A stretch of DNA of 64,000 bases from Apostichopus japonicus (taxonomy: Eukaryota; Echinodermata; Holothuroidea; Aspidochirotida; Stichopodidae): NCBI RefSeq assembly GCF_037975245.1, contig NC_092577.1, positions 16,754,013 through 16,818,012 on the forward strand, written 5' to 3'. Positions 48,857 to 60,099 of the stretch are shown in pieces. Positions within the stretch are counted from its first letter, which is position 1; every line of letters starts with the position of its first letter. A program made the translations under genes and the position numbers. Under the pieces are notes generated by a model. That model was not told where the DNA came from. It was given only the letters and a program-made list of their open reading frames with translations, and did no database searches.

Positions 48857-48859
48857 GAA
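48820..48859 (-). ncRNA. U2 snRNA 5'-end fragment
   Basis: The minus strand matches the conserved U2 5' segment: TTCTCGGCCTTTTGGCTAAG followed by ATCATGTGTAGTATCTGTTC. This covers the branchpoint-recognition region (GTAGTA). The first few bases of U2 are missing or merged with the target duplication, and homology stops after 40 bases. Not a functional U2 gene. Confidence 0.9.
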
Positions 48860-51152
48860 ACACATATTTTGGAAGAAGATGTCCCTCTATGGGCTTATGA
48901 GTGGGGTGGTGGGCTGCATGCTTCGTTTGGTTCGTCTTCATCCTGTGGCACTGTCATCCTTCTGTCACCTCGTCAGGCGGGTTGTGCCACTAGGGTGGAG
49001 ACGGACCACGAGGGCCGATTGGTTTGCATTCTTTTCAAGTATCCACAGGGTAACATCTCCCTTTGCAATGTGTATGCTCCCAATCGGCCTTCTGCTAGAC
49101 GAGAATTTTTTAGCACACTGCCTTCCTTTGTTCCTGGTAGTGCTCCATGTGTCATGGTCGGAGACTTTAACTGTGTCCCAGACTCGGGTCTTGACAGACT
49201 CGGGGCTTCTGTGTCTGCTAGTCCCGACGCTGGGATCACAGAATTCGACAGATTCACTTCGGCACACCTTTTAGCCGATGTCTGGAGGCATATGCACCCG
49301 TGTAGTACGGTATATACGTGGGTGAGGCCTAACGGAGAAGATAGTTTTAAATTTTCGGGTTGCGAGACGCTCAGCTGTCCGCTCTGTGACCATGACACTG
49401 TAGTAGCACGTTTTGTTTTGCCTTCCATTTTCCCGATCGGGCGGGGCCTATGGAAGCTTAACTGTCGGATTCTTGGCGAGGCAGAGTTCCGCCAGGGTTT
49501 CGAGACCAGGTACAAAGGATGGCAAACATTGAAGCCGGCCTTTGCTTCTACATCCCAGTGGTGGGATGATGTCAAGTTGCGCATCAAACGCTACGCAATT
49601 CAGTATTGCGTGACCCGCGCACGGCGTCGGAGAGAAAAATTCTCGAAGCTGTGCGCGGAGGTGAAGTTTGGCGACCCTTCGGCAGACTTTGCAGACTTAT
49701 CTCGATGAAAAGTACCACGGTGCCCGCGTCAGGGCCCGTGTCGAAGCGGTGGAAGCAGAGGAGCGCCCTTCACTGAGGTTTAACCAGTCCGTTAGCTCAT
49801 CGACGGGTGACAGACGCGTCCCGTCTGTGCGCGCTACCGATGGGACCGTGGTCAGTGACCCTCACGGCATTTCCGCGTATATAAAGAGTATTATTCGAGT
49901 TTGTTTACGCGTGGCAATGTCGACTTGTCGGCACAGGCTGATTTATTGAGGGGAATCTAAAATAGCGTTCCCCACGATGTCAATGATATTTTAGGGGGCG
50001 GAATAACCACTGTTGAGCTTTGGAGGGCGCTTTCGAAGATGAAGAATGGCAAGTCCCCTGGTTCGGACGGGCTTCCGAGGGAGTTCTACCGAACCTTCTG
50101 GGCAATAATAGGACCCGACATCAGAGCCGTCTTCGAGGACGCCTTCCAAAACGGACTGTTAAACCAAAGTCAACGTCTGGGCATGATTACTTTGCTGCCA
50201 AAGTCTGGGGACCCCTTGGATCCCCATAACAAGCGTCCGATCACCTTGTTAAATGTGTGGACTACAAGTTGCTGGCTTAGGCTTTGTGCAACCGCCTTGC
50301 ACTGGCTATGCCGCATCTTGTTGGTGATCTCCAGACTTGTGCAGTGAAGGGTCATTGCATCCAGCAGAACTTGTGCTTGATGCGCGACTTGACCGACTTT
50401 GTTATTGAGCGTGATCTGCCATGTGCATTGGTGTCTCTGGACCAGCAGAAGGCTTTTGACATGGTGGATCGCGGTGTTTTAATGAATGTATTGGAGACGT
50501 TTCAGTTGCACCCGGTTTTTCGTAAATGGGTTACTGTTTTGTATCAGGAAAGTTTCAGTTCTGTTATCGTAAATGGGTTTTGTTCGGAGGTTTTTAACGT
50601 AGAGAGGGGGGTGCGCCAGGGGTGCCCTCTGTCTCCATTACTTTGTTTTGTTTAGCGAGTCCCTCTCTCGTCTTTTGGAAAGGGACTCCAAACTTGTTCC
50701 ATTCGTTGTGCCAGGGGGTGCCAAAGTGAAATGCGTTCAATATGCAGATGACCGTAACGTGTGTTGTTTCCAGTGTGGGCTCCTTTCGTGCCCTCTCGCA
50801 GGATTTATCTATCTTTGAGAGAGCTACCGGGGCGAAGTTGAATCCGGAAAAGACAAAGGGCCTTCGCCTTGGTAGATGGAGATACAGAGACTTACCATTC
50901 GGTTCGTCGTGGTCGGATCAGAATATCAACATTAATGGTATATGGTTCGGCTACGATGCACCTTGTGACGTCACCTGGAACGAGAGGGCTGAGGTATTTG
51001 AGAGCAGGCTCGAAGCCTTTGGCACCCGCTGGCTTTCGATCCTAGGGAAAGTCACCGTAATTAATCGTTTTGTTTCGCCCATCTTGTGGTACCCGCGCGC
51101 GGTGTATCCAATTCCGCGTCGCGTCCTGGTGCGGTTGGAGAGAGCGGTATTT

Positions 51153-52440
51153 TCATGTGTGCTTTTTTACGTGCAAAGAAACGGACACGGACCAAAGTTC
51201 AACAAAACCAAAAACAATCCCAGTCTGTTTAAAAACCACCAAAAACACAACTGAAAACCCACCAACAGAAATCTCTCACTAACCCACAAATGTATAAAAT
51301 ATAGCGTTCAACGTGACGCGAAAAGGACACGGACCCAAAGGCCAACAGAACCAAAACAATAAAGCTCCACAAACCAGCCCCAAAAAGCCAACACCAAACC
51401 ACAAACAGAAAACCCCCAACCCACATTATGTAAGGACCACACAAACCCCCCACCCCGCACATAACAACTAACTAACTCCAAAATTCATCCGGGGTACGCC
51501 GTCCCGATAGCAGACGACAGGCTTGCGCATTACCTGCGAAATTTTCCCAATACGGGTCTTTTCAAGCCCCTAGCAGAGTTCTTAACTCCTCGTCAACCTT
51601 GATCGAGTGGACCTCCCTGTCAGGAACAGGAGGTCCACTAGCGACCATCGTGTCCGGTATAGCGGAAGCGGCTGCGGGTAGGGTGGAAGGGCCACTCGAG
51701 TCAATGAGATCAGTGGCCTGTTTTGTCTCATCAAACCAATCGGAGGACTCCTTAGCCACAACTAATACGGCTGTAGTGCAGTCCTCCATTGGCGAGTCAG
51801 AATCTGGGCCACTTAATGTCTCTTGGGCCGGTTGACTCGGGGCCCGACTAGTATCACCGATAGCGGGCGTAGCTACCGGTGAACCAGTACAAGCGGCATC
51901 CTGCGCCGCGTGCCACTCCGCTAGTACCATCTCCGCCGTTTTGTCCTGCTCTGCTTCAGTGGGCAGGCTGGCAGTCTCGGCAAGTTCGATCAGGGGAGAG
52001 GTCGGACACGAAAGGGGGAACAAAGCCTCCATCGGGGCGCTAGTGTCGGACACTGGGGCGATGACAGGAGCATCATGTGGTACGGTGTCAGAGGCCGGGA
52101 CAGGGACCGCTTCAACCACGCCCGTAGCCACTCCTGCGGCGTATGAGCGGTCTGGGCATAAATGGGCGAGATGGGCCGTTTTCACACACGAGTTGCATAC
52201 GATATCCCCTTTACACTCGGCCAGGGTATGCCCAACCTGTAAACACCGGCTACACCGCTTGTTCGGACACAACCAGCCCACACCTCCAACAAGTGCGAGG
52301 CTGGCCCGCGTATGCAATGTGGGCCCTGCAATGTGGGAAGTACAGTGTCTTGTCTTCACAGAAATCCACATGGACTCTCTGAGAAGGACGGGTTGGCCAA
52401 ACCCATGGATGAAGTGGTCATTTCGTAGGAGCCGCCCTCA
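51153..52440 (-). mobile_element. ORF1-only (HAL1-like) non-LTR element, left copy
   Basis: Reading leftward: an ORF1 of a second family with zinc knuckles (CPNKRCSRCLQVGHTLAEC, CNSCVKTAHLAHLC) and a long alanine/proline/serine-rich tail (52371-51562). It then goes directly to a C-rich/A-rich 3' region containing two imperfect units with CGGACACGGACC words, ending TTTGCACGTAAAAAAGCAC. No endonuclease or RT is encoded, as in half-L1 elements. Bases 51158-52175 are repeated in inverted orientation at 55783-56839. Confidence 0.7.
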
Positions 52441-55400
52441 CCTTTTGACAGACTGAACACCCCCTTACCCTTTGTTCAATATCAGCATCCAACTTAGGCC
52501 AGCATAAAAAACTGCGAGCCAAGGCTTTCATGCTGCAAATCCCTGGATGTTCCCAATGGAGCTCATTTAGGACCTGCTCATGAAACTGCTTTGGAATTAC
52601 AACCCTTGTACCCCATAGCACACACCCTTGTTCACAGGATAACTGATCCCTTCTTTGAAATATGGCTTAAATGCCTCTGTCAACTGGTCACTCTTTTCTG
52701 GCCAACCAGTTAAATCCAAGTGATGAACTTTGCTCAAAACTGGATCGAGCCTAGTAACTTTTGACAAATCCTCAGCTAATACTGGGAAGTTATCATCTCT
52801 TACATTTACAGCAAATACTTTACCTTCGATTTCTTCATTGCTAGTTTCCTTACTAGGTAACCTAGACAATGCATCACAATTGGCATGTGAGGCAGACTCT
52901 CTATACTCAATTTCATAATCATATGCAGATAATACTAAGGCCCACCTTTGCATTCTGGCTGCGGCAATAGTGGGTCCACCTGTTTTTGGTCCAAGAATAG
53001 CCAGTAACGGCTTGTGATCTGTAACCCCAAAAAATTTCTGCCATAAAGGAAATCATGAAATTTCTTCACACCAAAGATAAGAGACAAGGCTTCCCCGCTC
53101 TACATGGGAATAGTTTTCTCACTAGGATTCATGGTTCTGGAAGCATAACAAATTGGTTTTTTCGTCACCATTTTCAAACTCGTGAGAAAGAACAGCCCCA
53201 GGCCATACGATGAAGCATCGCATGCTTGTTTTAGTTTCTGATTTGGATCATAATGTTCAAGTAACTTTTCACTTGTGAGACCTACTTTACAATTCCACTG
53301 ACTACCCTTTTTCAACAGATGATGTAATGGACTAAGCAGTGTTGACAAGTTTGGCAAGAACTGATTATAATACTGGACCATACCTAACCATGATCTAAGC
53401 TGTGTTACATTGATTGGATGTGGGCCCTCTTTATTGCTACAACCGAAGCCTCTACTTGTCTCAGACCCTCCCCCACTATACTCCAAACCTAAGTACACAG
53501 TAGTGGTCTTTAGGAACTCACATTTAGGCAATTTCAAATGAACATTGTCTGTACTAAGCCTCTCTGGTACCATCTCTAAGATGTGAAGGTTTTCATTTTC
53601 ATTTTGTCCACCAATTAGGATGTCGTCTTGTTTACAAAATTGCTTCCTTGATTGCAAAATATTTTGGGCGCTGATTTAACACCATGGGCCAGTTTTAAGT
53701 AGGAGTACAGACCCTTGTGTGTGTTTATCGTGAGAAACTCTCGACTCTGCTCATTAACCTGTAGCTGAGCATAGCATTTGACAAATCGAGTTTTGAGAAC
53801 ACCTTTGAACCAGATAATTGTACATACAAATCTTGGGTAGTAGGTAATGTAGTTTGCTCATCCTCTACTGAAGGATTAATACTAACCTTATAGTCAGCGC
53901 ATATTCTTACAGATTTATCAGCTTTCGGCACAACCACAATTGGACTCGCCCATGTAGATCTATCAACTTTGCCAATAACCACATTTTCCTCTAGTTTTTG
54001 CAATTCAGCTTCAACTGGATCTCTCAGTGCATAAGGCACTCTACGGGGCTTATGAAACACAGGTTTAGCATCAGGCTTAATTCCGATATGCGCTTCGTGA
54101 CCTTTCAAACCATCATAGCTATCCTGGAATAAATAACTATGTTTACGTCATATCAGATGTAACCTATGCTTTGCACCAGACTCACTAGATGGTACTTTGT
54201 TGACACTGAAAACTTCATTCCAATTGAACTTCAATTTGCCTAGCCAATTTCTACCTAGGAGTGCTTTTGATTCCCATAGTCAACTTGACTCTGTAACTGA
54301 CCACAAACAACAAGAGGTTCTCCTGTATATGTACACAACTTTAACTTTTGAATTTACAAGAAAAATGTGACTAAAATCTCTGTCATACATAGACTTACAC
54401 ATAATTGAATAGTCCGCTGCAGTGTCTATCTGCATTCTACAAGGTTTACCATTTAACAACATAGTTTCAAAATAACCTCCTTTGAAAGAACTAGACAAGG
54501 ACATTATACTGTAAACACCCAAAAAGTCATCGTCTAATTGAATAGAGTTCCCCTCAGCAACTGACTTCACAACACCAGGTTGCTTCGAGTGAGAGTCCTT
54601 TGGTAACTTAGACTTACAATACTTCGCAAAATGTCCTGCTTTCTTACACTTATGGCAGATGACACCCTTACGAGGACAGTCCTTGGCGTAGTGCTTGTCT
54701 CCACAACGATAACATGACACAGCTTTATTTATGTCTCCCTGTCACCTTGGTAATGCTTCTTGACAAATGTCCCAACTTTGTTCACTGATCCTCCATTGCT
54801 CTGACCAGGGCGCATCTTCTTAAGCCTGTTTAGACGCCCATTTCCATAGCTGTTGCAAATGCGACAGGCATCCACAAAAGTCAGGTCTGCAGTGTTCAAA
54901 ACCTTCTTCTCAATCCTGACATCCCGTAAACCGCAAACGAAACTGTCCCTCAATGCTCGGTTCAGGTAGCCTTCAAAATTACGATGAATGGACAGTTTCT
55001 TCAAAGCCAAAATGTAGTCCACTTGCAGTTTCTCCAGGCTCTTTCAGAAATCTCCAATGGTGCTGGGTGAAAGTGCTGTCTAAGACACCTGGAAAATTTC
55101 GTCTAACGTTTTGTCCCTTGGCATCGTCGGGGCAACTAAGTTACTCAGCAATGAATACACTTCTGGGCCTACTTCACTCAAGAAATATGGCTTTTTTCTT
55201 TCGACCACAGCGATTCGAGCTGCAACCAGTTCAGGAGTATCCCCTGATACCTCTATGATATTATTTGCCAGATTTCCAGTCTCTCGGTATACGAAGCAAA
55301 CGTTTCCTTCGCATGGTCAAACTGGCCTACACCTCCAATAAATCCACTAGCGTTAGCCATACTGTTTATCGTAGGTCTAGTTGCACGTCCATAACAATAC

Positions 55401-55620
55401 TAGAGAACCGACGTATACGTACTGTGGGTACTACATACGTTATCACTGCGATGACTTACCGCATTCATCTCGTGGTCGAACCACCATCGAACTTCATCGT
55501 CGATCAGCAAAGTGATCCGTCAACGTCCATCGACAAACGTCTTCCAGGACAATTGTAGAGGAATTATTCCATTGTTCTACCGGGTTTTTAATCCCATTTT
55601 CGTCGCCAGTCTAACATATT
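52418..55620 (-). pseudogene. Ty3/gypsy retrotransposon 2, gag-pol relic
   Basis: Reads leftward. Gag starts at 55360 (MANASGFIGGVGQFDHAKET) and continues after a break to FVCGLRDVRIEKKV. Zinc knuckles (CYRCGDKHYAKDC, CHKCKKAGHFAKYC) and a protease (MQIDTAADYSIM) lie at 54720-54280. RT is at 54108-53100 (ICADYK, KVFSKLDLSNA, DDILIGG), then an RNase H tail, DALSRLP. The integrase zinc finger (ELHWEHPGICSMK, CWPKLD, CSVCQK) ends at 52418, where another element cuts it off. A possible primer-binding region TGGCGACG lies near 55601. No LTR pair was found. Several frameshifts. Confidence 0.88.
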
Positions 55621-55782
55621 TGGTGGCCCTTAATGAAACTGGAAGAATCTTTTATTTAAGCCTTGCAGCAAAGAGGTACAAATATGGAACGCCAATAAGG
55701 ACAAATATATTACAGTATCATTGGCAATTAGGTGATGGACTGTGCCCGAGGACCGGCTACGACAGATTAGAGAGAGCTTAGA
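55600..55782 (+). pseudogene. L1/Tx1-like ORF2 C-terminal scrap
   Basis: YHWQLGDGLCPRTGYDRLE matches the cysteine-rich ORF2 tail seen in copies A and C. Isolated fragment between gypsy-2 and the right ORF1-only element. Confidence 0.65.
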
Positions 55783-56839
55783 GAGGCCATCTCGCCCGTT
55801 TAATGCCCAGACCGCTCATACGCCACGAGAGTGGCTACGGGCGTGGTTGAAGCGGTCCACGTCCCGGCCTCTGACACCGTATCACCTGATGCTCCGTTGA
55901 TCGCCCCAGTGTCCCTGAACGAAGTTGCCGCTCCGGCCGAGACTGCCATTCTGCCCACTGAGGCGGAGCTGGACAAAACGGCGGAGATGGTACTAGCGGA
56001 GTGGCATGCGGAGCAGGATGCCGCTTGAACTGGTGCTTTTTACGTGGTTCACCGATAGCTGCGCCCGCTATCGGTGATACTAGTCGGACCCCGAGTCAAC
56101 TGGCCCAAGAGACATTGAGTGGCCCAGATTCGGACTCGCCAATGGAGGACTGCGCTACAGCCTTAGTAGTTGCGGCTAAGGAGTCCTCCGATTGGTTTGA
56201 TGAGACAAAACAGGCCACTAATCTCTTTGACTCGAGCGGCCCTTCCACCCTGCCAGCAGTCGCTTCCGCTTTACCGGACACGATGGTCGCTAGTGGACCT
56301 CCTGTTCCTGACGAGGAGCTAAGAACTCTGCTCGCTCGTAGGAAAAGGGGAACACGGCTAGGTGCCTGAAAAGACCCGTATTGGGAAAACATAGCAGGTA
56401 ATGGCACCGGACACCTTATCCCTCGTCACCCTTAGTGTGAATGGGATGAGGGGTACCCCCAAAGGGCCTGTCGTCTACTATCGGGACGGCGTTCCCCGGA
56501 TGAAATTAGGAGTGAGTTAGTTGTTAGGTGTGGGGTTGTGTGGTCGTTACATAATATGGGTTGGGTTTTTTTTTCTCTTTGTGGTTTGGAGTTGGCTTTT
56601 TGGGGCCGGTTTGTAGTGTTTGTTTTTGTTTTGCTTCTGTTGGCCTTTGGGTCCGTGTCCTTTTCACGTCACGTCAAACGCTACGTTAGTGAGAGATTTG
56701 TGTTTGTGGGTTTCAGTTGGGTTTTTGCTGGTTGTTTTACAGGTGGTTGTTTGTGGTGGTTGTTTTACAGACTGGTCGGATTGTTTTTGGTTCCGTTGAC
56801 CTTTGGTCCGTGTCCGTTTTCTTTGCACGTAAAAAGCAC
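55783..56839 (+). mobile_element. ORF1-only (HAL1-like) non-LTR element, right inverted copy
   Basis: An inverted relative of 51158-52175, with the same fused order: ORF1 tail (ATGVVEAVHVPASDTV, DKTAEMVLAEWHAEQDAA), then the GGGACGGCGT linker, then the 3' region ending TTTGCACGTAAAAAGCAC. Its 5' end is more truncated than the left copy. A 14-base insert (GTGCTTTTTACGTG) at about 56033-56047 breaks its ORF1. At 56413-56450 it reads LSLVTLSVNGMRG, a vestige of an ORF2 start that the left copy lacks. Confidence 0.7.
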
Positions 56840-57090
56840 AGAGAGTACTGCCCATGTTTTTTTGGCATTGTTCCTTTGTTTTAAGCTTGTGGGAGTGGTT
56901 TCAGACCTGGACCGACCGTTTAACGGGAGACCGTTACTGGTCGGTAGGACAGGGTTTTGTTTCATATGGGGTAGATCCTCCAGTTTGTTCTGTTGCTGTG
57001 TTGCAGCGTATTATTTGTGTTTGTTCTGTTGTGGAAAAACTTGTTTGGAGGAATAGATGTGATGTTGTTTTTAGGGGGAAATTTGCCAGT
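56840..57090 (+). pseudogene. L1/Tx1-like ORF2 C-terminal fragment, plus strand
   Basis: Reads STAHVFLALFLC, then WRNRCDVVFRGKFAS at its end, the natural C-terminus of this ORF2 family. It meets the minus-strand copy C head to head at about 57088, giving an inverted repeat of about 95 bp (56845-56940 against 57088-57185). Confidence 0.65.
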
Positions 57091-57882
57091 TGACGGTCTC
57101 CCGTTAAACGGTCGGTCCAGGACTGAAAGCACTCCCACAAGTTCAAAACAAAGGGGCAATGCCAAAAAACATGGGCAGTACTTTCTAAGCTGTCACAGCC
57201 GGTCCTCGGGCACAGTCCATCACCCAATCGCCAGTGATACCTTTTCAGATTGGTCACCAAGGCACCGTGTGCAATTCTCCACCCAAGATCACGGAGCCTG
57301 CAACCATTCAGCCTTGAATGCACCGAACACCATACTTCGACAGGATGACGTCCCTGTACAAAAATTGCATTCAAGTTCTCTGTTGCTAAACAGCGCCGGA
57401 ACCCATCGACGCAAGTGCAACCCGCCCCAAAAACGTACAAAATATGAACAAGGCAACCCTGGGTCAGTTACCGCTACAAACAATTGCTTAAATAACAAAC
57501 AAGTTAACTTACTTCCCAGATGAACCACCCCTAGTCCCCCCCTTCTCCAGTTTTTGGTACAATACCGCCCTCTTGACCAGCTCTGTACCACCAGACCATA
57601 TGAATGAAAAAATCGCCCTCTCCAACCGCACCAGGACGCGACGCGGAATAGGGTACACCGCGCCCGGGTACCACAAGATTGGCGAAACGAAACGATCAAT
57701 AACAGTGACTTTCCCCAAGATCGAAAGCCAGCGGGTGCCAAAGGTTTCGAGTCTGCTCTGAAATACCTCAGCCATCTCGTTCCAGGTGACATCACAAGGT
57801 GCATCGTAGCCGAACCATATACCATTAATTTTAATATTCTGATCCGACTACGACGCACCGAATGGTAAGTCTCTGTGTCTCC

Positions 57883-58918
57883 GGTGACATCCCTATGTTC
57901 CGACGTCTCTATATTCCGACGTCTCTATGTTCCGACAAATTGTTTGGACTCTAATTTTTTTTACCAACATTTTTTTCGGACCCAATATTTTTTGGAGACT
58001 CAATCTCTTTGGTCCCCCATTTTTTCGGACCAAATTTTTTTTGGGGACTTAATATTTTGGGCCCCAAATTTTTTGAGACCCAATTTTTTTTGGGGGGGAC
58101 TCAATTTTTTTTAGACCAACATTTTTTCTGACCTACCTTTTTGGGGGACACCACTTTTTGGACGCACCAAATTTTTTTCAGGAAAAAAGGGCCCAAAGTT
58201 TGTTATGACCCGAATAGTGCTTGTGACCGAAAATTGCTTGTGCAACGAAATTTAATTGTTTGTACTCAAATTTTGTGGGACCAAAATCAGTTTGGTAAAA
58301 AAAAAATTGGGTCCGAAAACATGCTGGTGTCAAAAATTTGGGACCAAAAAAAAATATGGTCATAAAAATATATTGGTCTAAAATAATTTGTCCGAAAAAA
58401 TTTGGGTAAAAAAAATTAGAGTCCAAAAAATTGTCGGAACATAGAGACGTCGGAACACAGAGACGTCGGAACACAGAGACGTCGGAACACAGAGACGTCG
58501 GAACACAGAGACGTCGGAACACAGAGACGTCGGAACACAGAGACGTCGGAACACAGAGACGTCGGAACACAGAGACGTCGGAACACAGAGACGTCGGAAC
58601 ACAGAGACGTCGGAACACAGAGACGTCGGAACACAGAGACGTCGGAACACAGAGACGTCGGAACACAGAGACGTCGGAACACAGAGACGTCGGAACACAG
58701 AGACGTCGGAACACAGAGACGTCGGAACACAGAGACGTCGGAACACAGAGACGTCGGAACACAGAGACGTCGGAACACAGAGACGTCGGAACACAGAGAC
58801 GTCGGAACACAGAGACGTCGGAACACAGAGACGTCGGAACACAGAGACGTCGGAACACAGAGACGTCGGAACACAGAGACGTCGGAACATAGAGACGTCG
58901 GAACATAGAGATGTAACC
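57883..58918. mobile_element. TU-like foldback transposon with minisatellite arm
   Basis: 1,036 bp inserted in copy C; copy B (around 50870-50890) gives the empty site. The ends are inverted (GGTGACATCCCTATGTTCCG against GGTTACATCTCTATGTTCCG), flanked by a perfect 8-bp duplication GTGTCTCC (57875-57882, 58919-58926). Just inside the ends are tandem 16-bp units: about 3 on the left and about 30 on the right. Inward of these is a shared inverted block (TTGGACTCTAATTTTTTTTA), then a core of T/A homopolymers and GGACCAAAT-like words. The plan, with tandem repeats in the outer arm and an 8-bp duplication, matches the sea urchin TU foldback family as I recall it. Confidence 0.88.
58433..58911. repeat. 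16-bp minisatellite, about 30 copies
   Basis: Unit ACGTCGGAACACAGAG, almost invariant; the outer units carry T instead of C (AACATAGAG). Because 16 is not a multiple of 3, every frame cycles through all phases, giving spurious open frames with a 16-residue period on both strands. Confidence 0.97.
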
Positions 58919-59777
58919 GTGTCTCCAGCTACCAAGACGAAGGCCCTTTGTCTTTTCTGGATTCAACTTCGCCCCGGTAGCTCTCTCAAAAATAGATAGA
59001 TCCTGCGAGAGTGCGCGAAAGGAGCCCAGACTCGAAACAATACATGTCACGTCATCTGCATATTGAGCGCATTTCACTTTGGCACCCCCTGGCACAACGA
59101 ATGGAACAAGTTTGGAGTCCCTTTCCAAAAGACGAGAGAGGGACTCGCTAAACAAAACATAAAGTAATGGAGACAGAGGGCACCCCTGGCGCACCCCCCT
59201 CTCTACGTTAAAAACCTCCGAACAAAACCCATTTACGATAACAGAACTGAAACTTTCTTGATACAAAACAGAAATCCATTTACGAAAATTTGGGTGCAAC
59301 TGAAACGTCTCCAAGTGGGTGGTCTCTGCATGTATTTGTTGGCTCGCTGGACCCGAGTTTCGTTTGTCATTAGGTGGCATACTCCTATTAGAGTCTATAT
59401 CAATCCGCTCGATTGTTCTCCTCGATTGTTCTCAAGAAAAGTGCCAAAAAGCAGCGGGAGAACATCTTTTGTGACCTGTTATCAATCAATCTATTTTCTT
59501 GTGGCTTACATGTTGAAGAGCATGAATGGAAGTACATGTGGTGAGAAAATTTGGTCAATTGAGGCAATTTTAGACACCTTTAGGCCTCCCGGGAGCAGCG
59601 TAGGAAATTTGTTTACCACTGAATGAAGAGGTTTGTTTACAAGTGACGAAAAGTTTCTGGCTCGGATAGCAAAAAATCTTCACGGTCATGGTACGGAAAA
59701 TTGATGGTGCCATGAAAGGCCAATTTGTCAGCTATCCGGTGATGGGTAGCATTTAGCTAGTGAAGTTTCACTATCTA

Positions 59778-59824
59778 GACTTAGAGACCACACTGAATCA
59801 CTAAAGTAACGTGGTCTCTAAGTC
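59778..59824. repeat. Short inverted repeat
   Basis: Perfect 14-base arms GACTTAGAGACCAC and GTGGTCTCTAAGTC with a 19-base loop. Confidence 0.85.
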
Positions 59825-59873
59825 AGTGGGGCTTTTAATGGGCGTATGCTACCAGAATGGGATGGTTCGGTAG

Positions 59874-59914
59874 TGACGTTTTGTATCCCGCATGGCGGGT
59901 CACGTAAAAAGCAC
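59874..59914. repeat. 41-bp motif, copy 2 (inverted)
   Basis: Reverse complement of 16198-16238 with a single mismatch; ends CACGTAAAAAGCAC on the plus strand. The similarity stops at both edges. Confidence 0.8.
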
Positions 59915-60099
59915 AAAATGGACAATATAAACACGATACTGAAATATAACAAATGGATAAATGCGATGAAATCCTAACATGACTTCCCCTTGCTGTGACC
60001 CAACACGGGCGGTAGCTCACTATACCCACCGGACTAACAGTGCATGCTACCCTAGGCATGGTGTGTACATAGTCTATAATACGGTCACCTCGAACAGTA

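Larger units (their letters stand above)
47157..51152 (+). mobile_element. L1/Tx1-like non-LTR retrotransposon copy B
   Basis: The longest copy: 5' UTR from 47157 (TTTTCGTGGAGTGC), ORF1, ORF2 with endonuclease and RT, then truncation at about 51152, where the inverted ORF1-only element starts. Copy C retains the missing continuation. It contains the U2-headed SINE-like insert at 48675-48856. Frameshifts in both ORFs indicate an inactive copy. Confidence 0.88.
48534..51152 (+). pseudogene. Copy B ORF2 (APE endonuclease + reverse transcriptase)
   Basis: Opens MAHTFSVATFNVNGMRDH and reaches CLQETHI, the APE catalytic start, before the SINE insert. Beyond the insert come ILLSPRQAGC, VMVGDFNCVPDSGLDRLG and SDHD-like CDHD. 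The RT shows MKNGKSPGSDGLPREFY, ALVSLDQQKAFDMVDR, RGVRQGCPLSPLL and the active site QYADD near 50740, then NPEKTKGLRLG. Frames change several times (near 49700, 49880, 50270, 50650). It is truncated at 51152 within the sequence corresponding to LVRLERAVFS. Confidence 0.85.
57086..59313 (-). pseudogene. L1/Tx1-like copy C, 5'-truncated ORF2
   Basis: Starts within the RT (LETFQLHPNFRKWISVLYQE), continues through RGVRQGCPLSPLLYVLFSES and CAQYADDVTCIVS to NPEKTKGLRLGSW. There a 1.04-kb foldback element interrupts it. It resumes at 57874 with INGIWFGYDAPCDVTWNE and RWLSILGKVTVIDRFVSPIL, then LLFKQLFVAVTDPGLPCSYF. The cysteine/histidine-rich tail STAHVFWHCPFVLNLWECF follows. Abrupt 5' truncation is usual for target-primed integration. 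Frameshifts present. Confidence 0.85.

Noticed and set aside
48820-48859. Functional U2 snRNA gene
   Set aside because: Only the first 40 bases match; the Sm site and 3' stem-loops of U2 are absent.
58433-58911. Possible CRISPR array
   Set aside because: Units are contiguous 16-mers with no spacers, in a eukaryotic foldback transposon.
58378-59380. Long open frames with a 16-residue period on both strands
   Set aside because: Produced by the 16-bp minisatellite cycling through all frames; only the RT part beyond 58918 on the minus strand is real coding sequence.
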